From G963668655 sp963668655 (GTDB taxonomy: Bacteria; Myxococcota_A; SURF-8), in contig CAXXPQ010000001.1 in assembly GCA_963668655.2 (NCBI GenBank), positions 868,001-932,000 on the forward strand: a DNA stretch of 64,000 bases. The letters are read 5' to 3'. The notes under the pieces were generated by a model. That model was not told the origin of the DNA and did no database searches. It saw nothing but the letters and a program-made list of their open reading frames with translations. Below, piece by piece: positions 27,868 to 35,898 of this stretch (position 1 is its first letter; every line of letters starts with the position of its first letter). Position numbers and translations under genes: made by a program.

Positions 27868-28647
27868 GTGAGGAAACACGGGCGCATCACAACCGTTTTA
27901 CTCCTGATTTCACTTTTCTGCGGCGTTCTTCTGTTCGTTGAGGCGAAACCGGCGGAAGCCGCTCCCCTGGATCTTCCCAAAATCTCGCTGGATATGGGAG
28001 GAGGGGACGACGAGCCCGGCAAGGTGGTGGGAACATTGAAGATTCTCTTCATGCTCACCATCCTGATGCTCGCGCCCACCATCCTCATCACCATGACCTC
28101 CTTCACCCGCATCATCATTGTCTTCTTCTTCCTTCGCCAGGCCCTGGGAACCCAGCAGACGCCGCCCAACACGGTGCTGATCGGGCTGGCGCTTTTCCTG
28201 ACTTTTTTCATCATGCAGCCCGTCCTTGACCAGCTCAACGAAGGCGCTCTTCAGCCCTTCCTGAACGAGGAAATCAGCCAGGAACAGGGACTGGAGGCGG
28301 CCGAGACTCCGTTGAAAGCCTTCATGCTGAAGCAGACCCGGGAAACGGATCTGGCCGTGTTCTACAAGATCTCCGGCATGGCCAAGCCGGAAAAACCCAT
28401 GGACGTGCCGTTTCACATCGCCGTCCCGGCCTTCATCACTTCCGAACTGAAAACCGCTTTCCAGATCGGTTTTCTGATCTATCTGCCCTTTCTGATCCTG
28501 GATATGGTCATCGCCTCGGTGCTGATGGCCATGGGCATGATGATGCTGCCGCCCGTCATCATCTCGCTGCCCTTCAAGATCATGCTTTTCGTCCTGATCG
28601 ACGGCTGGAGCCTGGTGGTGGGCTCCCTCGTCCAATCCTTCGGATAG
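27868..28647 (+). CDS. fliP: Flagellar export gate protein FliP
   Basis: 259 aa from GTG 27868, which follows AGGGGAG; the same frame is open further upstream inside fliO. There is a cleavable signal peptide, then KILFMLTILMLAPTILITMT, FTRIIIVFFFLRQALGTQQT and PPNTVLIGLALFLTFFIMQP, all strongly conserved. The C-terminal LPPVIISLPFKIMLFVLIDG is canonical. It forms the core of the type III export gate with FliQ and FliR. Confidence 0.95.
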   Translation: MRKHGRITTVLLLISLFCGVLLFVEAKPAEAAPLDLPKISLDMGGGDDEPGKVVGTLKILFMLTILMLAPTILITMTSFTRIIIVFFFLRQALGTQQTPPNTVLIGLALFLTFFIMQPVLDQLNEGALQPFLNEEISQEQGLEAAETPLKAFMLKQTRETDLAVFYKISGMAKPEKPMDVPFHIAVPAFITSELKTAFQIGFLIYLPFLILDMVIASVLMAMGMMMLPPVIISLPFKIMLFVLIDGWSLVVGSLVQSFG

Positions 28648-28654
28648 GTGCGCC

Positions 28655-28924
28655 ATGACTCCGGAGTTCGTCCTTTCCCTGGCCTCCAACGCGCTCATCA
28701 CCGCGCTCCTGATCGCCTCTCCCATGCTGGCCGTGGGCCTGGTGGTGGGCGTAAGCATCTCGCTTTTTCAGGCCGTCACCCAGATCAACGAGGTTTCTCT
28801 GGCCTTCATTCCGAAGATCATCACCATGATTCTCTCGTTGTTGCTGTTTTCCGGCTGGATGCTTGCCAAGCTGATTTCCCTGTCCCACTATCTTTTCGGT
28901 CTGATTCCTGAAATGGTCCACTGA
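28655..28924 (+). CDS. fliQ: Flagellar export gate protein FliQ
   Basis: 89 aa with two membrane helices. VGLVVGVSISLFQAVTQINE and LAFIPKIITMILSLLLFSGW are family hallmarks. Inner-membrane export gate component, between fliP and fliR with gaps of 7 and 3 bp. Confidence 0.95.
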   Translation: MTPEFVLSLASNALITALLIASPMLAVGLVVGVSISLFQAVTQINEVSLAFIPKIITMILSLLLFSGWMLAKLISLSHYLFGLIPEMVH

Positions 28925-28927
28925 GTC

Positions 28928-29701
28928 ATGATTCTGAGCGCCTTTTTCGACCACCTGCCGCCCGTGCTGCTGATCCTGACCCGGTTGTCGGGCCTGGTGG
29001 CTTTCGCCCCCGTATTCGGAAGCAACGCCGTGCCCGTACGCGTGAAATTCGCCCTGATTTTCATGATTTCCCTGATTCTGCACTTCGGATTTTCCATCGG
29101 ATTTCAGTATCGTCAACCCGACGCCAACCTGATTGTGCTGGAAATCCTGAAAGAATTCGCCGTGGGCGCGGGCATGGGCGTGGTCATTCTGGTGCTGTTT
29201 TCCGGCATCGCTTACGCGGGCAGCATCATCGCTCCCCAGATGGGCCTGGCCATCAGCCAGTTGGTGGACCCGCAGACGCGCAGTATGATGCCGCTATTGT
29301 CCACCGTGCTGAACATCATCGCCGTCACATTCTTTCTGGCCATCGACGGCCACCTGATGCTGCTCCGGGCTTTCGTGGACAGCTACCGCCTGCTGCCTCT
29401 GGGCGACGCGGCCATCACGAACGGTTTCGTCATGTACCTGGTGAAGACCGCCTCCCAGATGTTCGTCATCGCGCTGAAAATCAGCGCGCCGGTGCTGGCG
29501 GTGATTCTCTTCATCAACACCGGAATGGCCATCATGGCCCGCGTCGTGCCCCAGGTGAACGTCATCGTCGTGGGTTTCATCATTACGATTTCCGCCGGAA
29601 TCGTCACGCTCGCCCTGACTCTTCCCTACATGCTGCCCTACTGGACGGAATTTCTGACCGACGCGGTGGGGCAAATGCTGTGGCTGCTGAAAGCGGGGTA
29701 G
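28928..29701 (+). CDS. fliR: Flagellar export gate protein FliR
   Basis: 257 aa with about six hydrophobic segments. RLSGLVAFAPVFGSNAVPVR and PQMGLAISQLVDPQTRSMMP match the FliR/SpaR family. Gate component that packs with FliP. It ends 3 bp before flhB. Confidence 0.95.
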   Translation: MILSAFFDHLPPVLLILTRLSGLVAFAPVFGSNAVPVRVKFALIFMISLILHFGFSIGFQYRQPDANLIVLEILKEFAVGAGMGVVILVLFSGIAYAGSIIAPQMGLAISQLVDPQTRSMMPLLSTVLNIIAVTFFLAIDGHLMLLRAFVDSYRLLPLGDAAITNGFVMYLVKTASQMFVIALKISAPVLAVILFINTGMAIMARVVPQVNVIVVGFIITISAGIVTLALTLPYMLPYWTEFLTDAVGQMLWLLKAG

Positions 29702-29704
29702 GGC

Positions 29705-30793
29705 ATGGCGGGAGACGACCAGGGAGAGCGCACCGAAGCCCCAACCGCCAAAAGGCGGAAGGATTACCGCGATAAAGGACAGGTGGCCCAGAGCAAGGAA
29801 GTGATCTCCATTTCCGTTCTGATCGGCGCGTTGCTGTATTTCTACTTCGCTTCGGAGTCCATCTATCGCCTGGCCGCCAGTTTCATGCGGCGCAATTTCA
29901 CCATGGCGGCCACGATGGAACTGACCCCGGAACGCCTCGTAGCGCTCTACGAGGATAACGCGGGCGTATTGATCCGGCTTCTGCTCCCGCTGTTCGTTCT
30001 CTCGCTGTTTTTCACCCTGGGAACGGGAATGACCCAGACGCGCTGGCTTTTCACCGTCAAGCCGCTCATGCCGGACGCCGACAAACTGAATCCCATCAAC
30101 CGTTTCAAGGAAATCTTCCTCAACCCGAAAATCCTGATCGATACGCTTCTGAACATCCTGAAAATCACCGTCCTGGGCGGAGTGGTGGCCTGGATGATCT
30201 TCGGCTGGAGCGAAACGCTGCCTGCCTTGGTCTATATGACTCCCCATCAAATCGGCGCCGAGATCATGGAAATGATTATGAAAATCATCATGGTCACCGC
30301 GCTGCTCTTCATTTTCGTGGCCATCGCGGATTATCTTCACCAGTGGTATCAACTTGAAAAAAAGATGCGCATGACCAAGCAGGAATTGAAGGACGAATTC
30401 AAGGAAACGGAAGGCGATCCCTATCTGAAAGGCCAGATCCGCAGCCGCATGCGCGATATCAGCATGAACAAGATGATCGAGACCGTGCCGGAGGCCAACG
30501 TGATCGTCACCAACCCTACCCACCTCGCGGTAGCCATCGCCTACGACGCCGAGAAGGACCACGCTCCCCGGGTGGTCGCCAAGGGGAAAGGCTTCTGGGC
30601 CGAACGCATCAAGGCGATCGGGCGCGAAAACGGAGTGAAGATCATGGAAGACAAGCTTCTGGCCCGGGCGCTCTACAAAGCCGTGAAGGTGGGAAGCCGC
30701 ATCCCCCCGGAGCTTTACCGCGCCGTGGCCGAGATCCTGGCGTACGTCTTCCGCCTCCAGGGAGAAAAGCCCGTACGCCGGAGAAGCGCCTGA
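29705..30793 (+). CDS. flhB: Flagellar export specificity protein FlhB
   Basis: 362 aa. The N-terminus GERTEAPTAKRRKDYRDKGQ is canonical, followed by four membrane helices and the cytoplasmic autocleavage motif NPTH at residues 270-273 (VTNPTHLAVAIAYD). The C-terminal portion has ARALYKAVKVGSRIPPELY. It sets the switch from hook to filament export together with FliK. Last gene of the cluster; flhA, flhF, flhG, fliA, fliD and the hook-filament junction genes are not in this window. Confidence 0.95.
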   Translation: MAGDDQGERTEAPTAKRRKDYRDKGQVAQSKEVISISVLIGALLYFYFASESIYRLAASFMRRNFTMAATMELTPERLVALYEDNAGVLIRLLLPLFVLSLFFTLGTGMTQTRWLFTVKPLMPDADKLNPINRFKEIFLNPKILIDTLLNILKITVLGGVVAWMIFGWSETLPALVYMTPHQIGAEIMEMIMKIIMVTALLFIFVAIADYLHQWYQLEKKMRMTKQELKDEFKETEGDPYLKGQIRSRMRDISMNKMIETVPEANVIVTNPTHLAVAIAYDAEKDHAPRVVAKGKGFWAERIKAIGRENGVKIMEDKLLARALYKAVKVGSRIPPELYRAVAEILAYVFRLQGEKPVRRRSA

Positions 30794-30819
30794 GCGCCAC
30801 GGAGTATGGCGCGGCGGTC

Positions 30820-30834
30820 CGGCACGGTTTTTGC
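30820..30834 (+). promoter_or_regulatory. Sigma-54-like -24/-12 element
   Basis: CGGCAC (30820-30825), GGTTT, TTGC (30831-30834). Spacing is correct, with one mismatch at the first T. Transcription would enter the cloverleaf region about 60 bp downstream; no gene follows on this strand for 1.7 kb. It coincides with the left terminal repeat. Confidence 0.4.
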
Positions 30835-30894
30835 GAAGGTTTTCCGGGCGGACGAAACGAGATTTCACCGTTTTTCCAATAAATTGCAGTGGAG

Positions 30895-30991
30895 ACGCCG
30901 CGCTGGGATTCCGCTGTGCGGAATCCCAGCGCCCCCCGGAATCGTCGATTCCGGGGGGCGTCTTTCGCTCTTCGAGCGAAAGACGCGGCGT
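30895..30991. other. Perfectly paired four-way junction (cloverleaf) sequence
   Basis: Closing stem ACGCCGC/GCGGCGT (30895-30901/30985-30991) encloses three abutting perfect hairpins: 30902-30930 (12 bp, arm GCTGGGATTCCG, loop CTGTG), 30931-30959 (13 bp, arm GCCCCCCGGAATC, loop GTC) and 30960-30984 (11 bp, arm GTCTTTCGCTC, loop TTC). All 97 nt are accounted for: 43 base pairs and 11 loop bases, with no unpaired base at the junction. It could be a folded single-stranded DNA site, a structured RNA or a palindromic repeat. Confidence 0.75.
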
Positions 30992-31044
30992 ATGCCGGGA
31001 GTCACGGGCGAAGGCAGGGTATTTCGTCCGCCGGAGAAACCGGC

Positions 31045-31141
31045 GCGGCACGCCTTTTGCTTCCGGCATGGAGATTGCAGACCGCTGAATTCATGCGACA
31101 ATCCGATCGCAATCCGCATGCCGGTGCAAAAGGCATGCCGC
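31045..31141. repeat. Inner inverted repeat with sigma-54-like cores
   Basis: The 27-nt arm at 31045-31071 (begins GCGGCACGCCTTTTGC) matches the reverse complement of 31114-31141 (begins GCGGCATGCCTTTTGC) at about 24 positions with one gap. The arms are 42 bp apart. Each carries CGGCA(C/T)-GCCTT-TTGC with -24/-12 spacing, facing each other. The right arm also forms its own hairpin, GCATGCC/GGCATGC at 31116-31138. Confidence 0.55.
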
Positions 31142-31264
31142 TTGCAAAAACCCGTGCCGGACCGCAATATCCCCCGGCGTCGTTTGCGAAGCTCCGTCGT
31201 GGCTGGCGGATTTCCGTATTCGGGCGCTTCGGAAAGGAGCTTGGAAAGGTTCGGTGGATGTCCC

Positions 31265-32302
31265 TCAGACCGTCTTCGTGATCTTCTGTAAAAATTTCGG
31301 CTTGTCCGGATCCAGTCCGCGCGTGACGGACAGGTTGTAGGCGAACAGTTGCGCCGCGATGATGTAGGTGATGGGCGTGGCCACCTCCGGAAGCGAGCGC
31401 GGCATCATGAAATGCGTGGAGGCGTATTTCTTGGTTTCGGTGGTGTTGGAGAAAATCACCGATTCCGTTCCCTTCTGGTGCAGGTTCTTGGCGATCTCGA
31501 TCATGGGAGAACTCATCTTCCCGCGCGTGATGAACAGGAAGGTGGGGAATCCCTCGTGGATCATGGCGATGGGGCCGTGCATGAAGTCCGCGATGGAAAA
31601 CGGCTGTGTGGGTAGATAGCAGGTTTCCATCAGTTTCAGAGCCATTTCCTTGGCGGAGGCGTAGTGATAGCCGCGTCCCAGCACCACCGCCTGGTCGGCG
31701 AAGCGGTAGCGTTCCACGCCGGCGCGGATGTTGTCTTCCAGGGCGAGCACCTGTTCGGCGGCCTCGGGAAGCTTGGGCAGAAGCGACAGGGCGGTCTTGT
31801 GTTTCGCCCAGATGGACACCAGCATCAGCAGCGCGGCGCATTGAGCCACGTAGGTTTTGGTGGCCGCCACGCTTTCCTCCCGTCCGGCGTGGAGATAGAT
31901 GGTTTCGGAGGCGGCTTTGGTGATGCCGGAGCCCCGGGTGTTGGTGATGGCCACGGTCATGGATCCGGTTTCCCGGGAGTGGGCCAGGTATTCGTTTACG
32001 TCCGTTCCCTCGCCGGACTGGCTGATGCCGATCACCAGCGTCCGTTCCGCCCGGAATTTCGACTTGTAGATGGTGACGATGGACGGGGCGGCCAGGTGGC
32101 TGGGGATGCCGATCATGGATTCGATCAGATATTTTCCATAAAGGGCGGCGTTGTCCGACGTTCCCCGAGCCACGAAGGTGACGGAGGAAATCTCCTGTTC
32201 CTCGATGGCCGCGACGATGCGTTCCATCCGGTTTCCCTCGCGTTGCACCACGCGCGCCAAGGCCTGGGGGGACTCCTTGATTTCCTTCAGCATCTTGAAC
32301 AT
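31265..32302 (-). CDS. SIS-domain sugar-phosphate isomerase/deaminase (GlmS C-terminal-like)
   Basis: 345 aa from ATG 32302, which follows GAAGGAGAT; longer frames extend 5' without a ribosome-binding site. Two SIS domains are visible: VARGTSDNAALYGKYLIES with ISQSGEGTDVNEYL, and VVLGRGYHYASAKEMALKLM. The glutamine amidotransferase half of GlmS is absent, so it belongs with stand-alone GlmS/AgaS-like aldose-ketose isomerases or glucosamine-6-phosphate deaminases. Substrate unknown. It is transcribed divergently from the TolC-like gene. Confidence 0.82.
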   Translation of the reverse strand: MFKMLKEIKESPQALARVVQREGNRMERIVAAIEEQEISSVTFVARGTSDNAALYGKYLIESMIGIPSHLAAPSIVTIYKSKFRAERTLVIGISQSGEGTDVNEYLAHSRETGSMTVAITNTRGSGITKAASETIYLHAGREESVAATKTYVAQCAALLMLVSIWAKHKTALSLLPKLPEAAEQVLALEDNIRAGVERYRFADQAVVLGRGYHYASAKEMALKLMETCYLPTQPFSIADFMHGPIAMIHEGFPTFLFITRGKMSSPMIEIAKNLHQKGTESVIFSNTTETKKYASTHFMMPRSLPEVATPITYIIAAQLFAYNLSVTRGLDPDKPKFLQKITKTV

Positions 32303-32397
32303 GGCTTGGATCTCCTTCGCCTGCCGTGAATTCCCGGGGCGGCGACCGCCGCCGTAGGATGGACCTGCCGAACCGTCGAAACGTCGGGCTATTCGAG

Positions 32398-32426
32398 ATG
32401 GTGTCATGCTGGAGCGGGCTTGTCAA
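32398..32426 (-). promoter_or_regulatory. Candidate sigma-70 promoter of the SIS gene
   Basis: On the minus strand TTGACA (32426-32421) and CACCAT (32403-32398) are separated by 17 bp. The -35 is perfect and the -10 weak. The leader to ATG 32302 would be about 90 nt. Confidence 0.4.
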
Positions 32427-32463
32427 GAAAAGTGGAATCGGCCTCTCGCGCATTCGCTTTCGC

Positions 32464-32493
32464 TTGAGTCTCCAGGCGGGACCGTGGTATTCT
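32464..32493 (+). promoter_or_regulatory. Candidate sigma-70 promoter of the TolC-like gene
   Basis: TTGAGT (32464-32469) and TATTCT (32488-32493) with 18-bp spacing, about 70 bp before the chosen start at 32565. Confidence 0.35.
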
Positions 32494-32564
32494 CCGACGG
32501 CGAAATGCATCTTTCGATGGATGAATTTCGCCTTCACCCCTGCGGCGAAATGGAGATGGATTCG

Positions 32565-34088
32565 ATGAAATCGATGGAAATTCAATGGGTTCGGCCTTTT
32601 CGGGCCTTCTGTTGGTCCTGCATGTTTTCCTTGTGGATGCTTTTAAGCCCGGTTTGGGCGGCGACGGAGGGCTCGGAGCCCTTGGATTCCGGGGAAAACC
32701 GCACGGAGGAGACAAACGCCGTTGAAGAGGCGAATGCCGAGGATGCGGCGAACGCCGAGGAAGCGGCGAACGCCGAGGAAGCGGCCCTGCCCCTGGTTTC
32801 GCTGGAAACGGCGCGCCGCATGGCGCTGGACACCAATCACGATCTGGTCGATCTGCGGGAAACGCTGCTCCAGGCGGACATCGGCATTCAGCGCGCCTGG
32901 GGCATGCTGCTTCCCTCCGTCTCGTTGCAGGGAATCGTCACGCGCAACGACAAGGAGAAAACCTTTCCCTCCCAGCGCCAGATGGACAGCCTTCAACAGG
33001 CCTGCGACGGCGGGGACCAGACCGCCTGCATCGAGTTGCAGGCCACCAATCCCATGACCATTCGCGAACTGTGGAGCAAGAGCGCCAGCCTGACCGGCCA
33101 GATGGCCCTGTTCAATCCCCGCTCCATCCCCACCATCATGAGCGCCCACATCCGGCGGGAATCCATGCGACTGACCAAAGCCCACGGCGAGGCGGAGCTT
33201 CTGTACGGCGTGACCAGCGCCTATTACGCGGTGTTGCAGGCCCGGAAACTCGTCTCCATCGCGAAGGAAGCGCTGGGCATGGCGAAGGAACACCTGCGCC
33301 TGGCTCACGTTCGCCTGGAAGCGGGAACGGGCGTGAACATCGAGGTGTTGCGCGCGGAAATGGGCGTGGCGGACGCGGAAGCCTCCCTGAACGAGGCCCG
33401 AAACGGTTTCGAGCTGGCCCGCCAGTCCCTGGGGTTTCTGATCGGAAAGCCGGAGCCTTTTCGGGTGCGGGAACCCGCCCAACCGCCTTCGGAAACTTCC
33501 ATGGAAACGCCGGAACTGCTGGCTTACGCTCTGGCGCACCGAAAGGACCTGAAAGCGGCCCGGCAATCCGTGGAAGCCGCCGAAAAAAGCGAGATCGACT
33601 CCTGGCTTTCGCTCGCTCCCAATTTCTTCATGCAGGGTTCCTACGACTGGCAGGATTCGAGCGGTCTGACGAGCGACGAGGAAAGCTGGCGGATTCTGTT
33701 CATCGCCAACCTTCCGCTCTTCGACGCGGGGCAGCGCATCGCGGATATCCGGGAACGGCGCAGCCTGTTGCGGCAGGCCCGTAACGATCTCTCCCGGAAG
33801 CGGGAACGGGCCGCCAACGAGGTCCGGGAGGCGGCGCTGCTCTTGAAACAGTCCGGGTTGCAGCTTGAAAGTCTGAAAAAGAAGCGGGATCTGGCGGTCG
33901 AAAACTACGCCCAGGCGAAGCGCCGTTACGAAGTCGGTCTGGCGGACAATCTGACGCTCACGGATGCGGTAACGGAGCGCATTCACAGCGAGCAGACCTA
34001 TGCCAACGAGGAACTGGCGCTGACCCTGGCGGGACTGGCCTTGCGCCACCGTATCGGACGGACCCTTGTTTCGGGGGAACGCAAGTGA
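32565..34088 (+). CDS. TolC-family outer-membrane efflux protein
   Basis: 507 aa from ATG 32565 (GGAG at 32552-32555); several closely spaced in-frame ATGs (32550, 32556, 32574) are alternatives. A signal peptide ends near VWAA-TE, followed by an acidic repeat (NAEEAANAEEAA). The mature part has the duplicated TolC/OEP helical pattern (LETARRMALDTNHDLVDLRE, DLALENYAQAKRRYEVG-like segment near residue 440, GLADNLTLTDAVTERI). Trimeric outer-membrane channel for efflux or type I secretion. No inner-membrane partner gene is adjacent. It overlaps the next gene by 4 bp. Confidence 0.85.
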   Translation: MKSMEIQWVRPFRAFCWSCMFSLWMLLSPVWAATEGSEPLDSGENRTEETNAVEEANAEDAANAEEAANAEEAALPLVSLETARRMALDTNHDLVDLRETLLQADIGIQRAWGMLLPSVSLQGIVTRNDKEKTFPSQRQMDSLQQACDGGDQTACIELQATNPMTIRELWSKSASLTGQMALFNPRSIPTIMSAHIRRESMRLTKAHGEAELLYGVTSAYYAVLQARKLVSIAKEALGMAKEHLRLAHVRLEAGTGVNIEVLRAEMGVADAEASLNEARNGFELARQSLGFLIGKPEPFRVREPAQPPSETSMETPELLAYALAHRKDLKAARQSVEAAEKSEIDSWLSLAPNFFMQGSYDWQDSSGLTSDEESWRILFIANLPLFDAGQRIADIRERRSLLRQARNDLSRKRERAANEVREAALLLKQSGLQLESLKKKRDLAVENYAQAKRRYEVGLADNLTLTDAVTERIHSEQTYANEELALTLAGLALRHRIGRTLVSGERK

Positions 34089-34978
34089 ATTCCCTCGGAT
34101 GGAGCGTCGCCGTTTGTCTCGCCGCCCTGTGGGTTTTTTCACCGGACGGCCGGGTCTGGGCCGCCGATCCTACGGCTTCGCCGCCCGATGACGCGCGCGC
34201 GGAGGAAGCCGCCGGTCCCGGGAAGGAAACACCCGCTACGGAAAAAGCGGCTTTTCGCCGGAAGCCCGAAACGGGGATCGGCGAGAACGGCCGCGGGAAG
34301 CGGAGACACGGGCGTTCCGCCGGTTCCGAACCGCCTGGATCTCCGGGCGAAGCCGCTATGCGGGATACACTTTCGAATCTCCTGTGGCCGCCGAGTTCCC
34401 TGGATTTCCATCCGGTGGCGGGCCAATGGGTGCGGTATCGCCTGGAAAAGCGCGGCGGGATCCCGAACCGCCGGGAGGTGTGGTTCGGCATCGCCTCGCT
34501 GGAGGACGACGGTTCGGCCTGGCTGGAAATCCGCACGGAAAGCCGCAGCGGTTCCGAAGTGCTCCTGCGGCTCCTGTATTTTCCGCCCAAGGCGGGGCGG
34601 GCGGCCTTCGTGAAACGCTTTCAGATCAAAAACGGCAACCATCCCCTGGTGGAGTTGCCTCCCGGCGATGAGGCCCGAAGCGGCGCCGCCCTTCCGGAGA
34701 TCCACTGCCTGAAGCGGGAAAAGGAAACCCTGGAGACCGAGGCGGGCCGGTTCGAGGCGGATGTCTGTCTTCTGGAGCAGGACGGAACCGGACGACGGGT
34801 CTGGTCCTCGGAGGCGGTGCCCATCTTCGGTGTGCTGCGCGCCATCACCATGGATTCCGAACTGCATCTGGTCGCCTTCGGATCGGAGGATCGCCCCGCC
34901 GCTCCCGCGGAATCCCCCCTGTTTCCGGATGAAATGCCCGCACGGAACGGGGCGCTCCTGGGCGGAGTCCATCCGTGA
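34085..34978 (+). CDS. Exported protein of unknown function
   Basis: 297 aa. The GTG start overlaps the TolC-like gene's stop (GTGA). A signal peptide (LGWSVAVCLAALWVFS, cleavage near VWA-AD) is followed by a low-complexity charged linker up to about residue 95. A folded domain follows (FHPVAGQWVRYRLEKRGGIP, EVWFGIASLEDDGSAWLEIR) that is probably beta-rich. No family recognised. Coupling with the TolC-like gene upstream and xerD downstream (4-bp overlap) suggests one transcript. Confidence 0.7.
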   Translation: MNSLGWSVAVCLAALWVFSPDGRVWAADPTASPPDDARAEEAAGPGKETPATEKAAFRRKPETGIGENGRGKRRHGRSAGSEPPGSPGEAAMRDTLSNLLWPPSSLDFHPVAGQWVRYRLEKRGGIPNRREVWFGIASLEDDGSAWLEIRTESRSGSEVLLRLLYFPPKAGRAAFVKRFQIKNGNHPLVELPPGDEARSGAALPEIHCLKREKETLETEAGRFEADVCLLEQDGTGRRVWSSEAVPIFGVLRAITMDSELHLVAFGSEDRPAAPAESPLFPDEMPARNGALLGGVHP

Positions 34979-35883
34979 GTTCCGACGGCTGGAAACGCGC
35001 GCTGAACGCCTATTTCATGCATCTGAAGGTGGAGCGTCGCCTGTCGGCCAACACCCTGGACGCGTATTCGCGGGATCTGCGGCGCTATGCGACGTTTATG
35101 GAAGGGCGACCGCGCGGCGGGCCGGACGCCGTATCTCCGGAGGACGTTTCCGCCTTTCTGCTTTTTCTGTCGAGGGAAGGACTCTCCGCCCGCAGCCGGG
35201 CGCGATCCATAAGCGCCGTGCGCCGCTTCCACGCCTTCCGACTTCGCAACGGCGGCGCATTCGATCCCACCGCCGACATCGAATCGCCGAAGCCGGGGCG
35301 CAAGCTGCCGGACGTGCTGTCCCTGGAGGAAATCGAGGCGTTGCTGGCCGCCCCGGGCGACGAGACGCCCCTTGCGGTGCGGGACGGCGCTCTGCTTGAA
35401 CTGATGTACGCCTGCGGCCTGCGCGTTTCGGAACTCTGCGCGCTGGAGATCTGGCATGTGAACCTGGAATCCGGCTTCGCCCGGGTATTCGGAAAAGGCG
35501 GCAAGGAGCGCCTGGTGCCGGTGGGAGAGCGGGCGCTGGACGCGGTTTCGGATTATCTGGAGACGGCCCGGCATGCGCTGGAGCGGCCGGAATCCGTCTC
35601 TTCCGTGCTGTTTCTCAGCCGGAGCGGGCGGGCGCTGACACGGGACGGCGTAACCAAGCTGATGGAAAAATACAGTCTCAAGGCCGGACTGCGCCGGATG
35701 GTCCACCCGCACATGCTGCGCCACAGTTTCGCCACGCACCTTTTGGAGGGCGGGGCCGACCTGCGGGCCGTGCAGGCCATGCTGGGCCACGCCGATATCG
35801 GCACCACCGAAATCTACACCCATCTGGACCGCGCCGCCATCCGCCGGGTCTACCTTCGCGCTCATCCCCGTACGAAAGCGTAA
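34975..35883 (+). CDS. xerD: Tyrosine recombinase XerD/XerC
   Basis: 302 aa. The N-terminal core-binding domain begins ALNAYFMHLKVERRLSANTL. The catalytic domain carries all six active residues: Arg150 (ACGLRVSEL), Lys174 (GKGGKERLVP), His and Arg in HMLRHSFATH, His in MLGHADI, and nucleophile Tyr281 (TEIYTHL). This fits the XerC/XerD pair that resolves chromosome dimers at dif; whether C or D cannot be decided here. No dif-like site was recognised nearby. GTG 34975 overlaps the preceding stop. It converges with the YihY gene 15 bp downstream. Confidence 0.9.
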   Translation: MSSDGWKRALNAYFMHLKVERRLSANTLDAYSRDLRRYATFMEGRPRGGPDAVSPEDVSAFLLFLSREGLSARSRARSISAVRRFHAFRLRNGGAFDPTADIESPKPGRKLPDVLSLEEIEALLAAPGDETPLAVRDGALLELMYACGLRVSELCALEIWHVNLESGFARVFGKGGKERLVPVGERALDAVSDYLETARHALERPESVSSVLFLSRSGRALTRDGVTKLMEKYSLKAGLRRMVHPHMLRHSFATHLLEGGADLRAVQAMLGHADIGTTEIYTHLDRAAIRRVYLRAHPRTKA

Positions 35884-35898
35884 CGAAAGAACGGACCC

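Larger units (their letters stand above)
30814..31165. mobile_element. 352-bp MITE-like element with imperfect terminal inverted repeats
   Basis: The left end GCGGTCCGGCACGG (from 30814) continuing TTTTTGCGAAG recurs in reverse complement at the right end (31141-31165) with a single inserted G and one missing base, giving arms of about 25 nt. No clear target duplication is visible. The repeat itself contains a sigma-54-like core (GGCAC-N5-TTGC at 30821-30834), so the ends could instead be promoters. No transposase is encoded. The interior holds the cloverleaf structure. Confidence 0.45.
30794..31264 (+). other. 471-bp gene-free stretch after flhB
   Basis: No credible gene. Small open frames on both strands are compositionally odd and cross the hairpins. 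The stretch is filled by an inverted-repeat-bounded element (30814-31165) that holds a perfect four-way junction fold (30895-30991) and an inner inverted repeat (31045-31141); the last 100 bp before the SIS gene's stop show nothing notable. Confidence 0.7.

Noticed and set aside
31141..31165. A leftward sigma-54 promoter at the right end of the 352-bp element
   Set aside because: GG and GC are 11 rather than 10 bases apart because of one inserted G; it fits better as a terminal inverted repeat.
30806..31291. A 161-codon plus-strand frame (and a 100-codon minus-strand one) after flhB
   Set aside because: Both are built from the perfect hairpins and inverted repeats, lack ribosome-binding sites and resemble no protein family.
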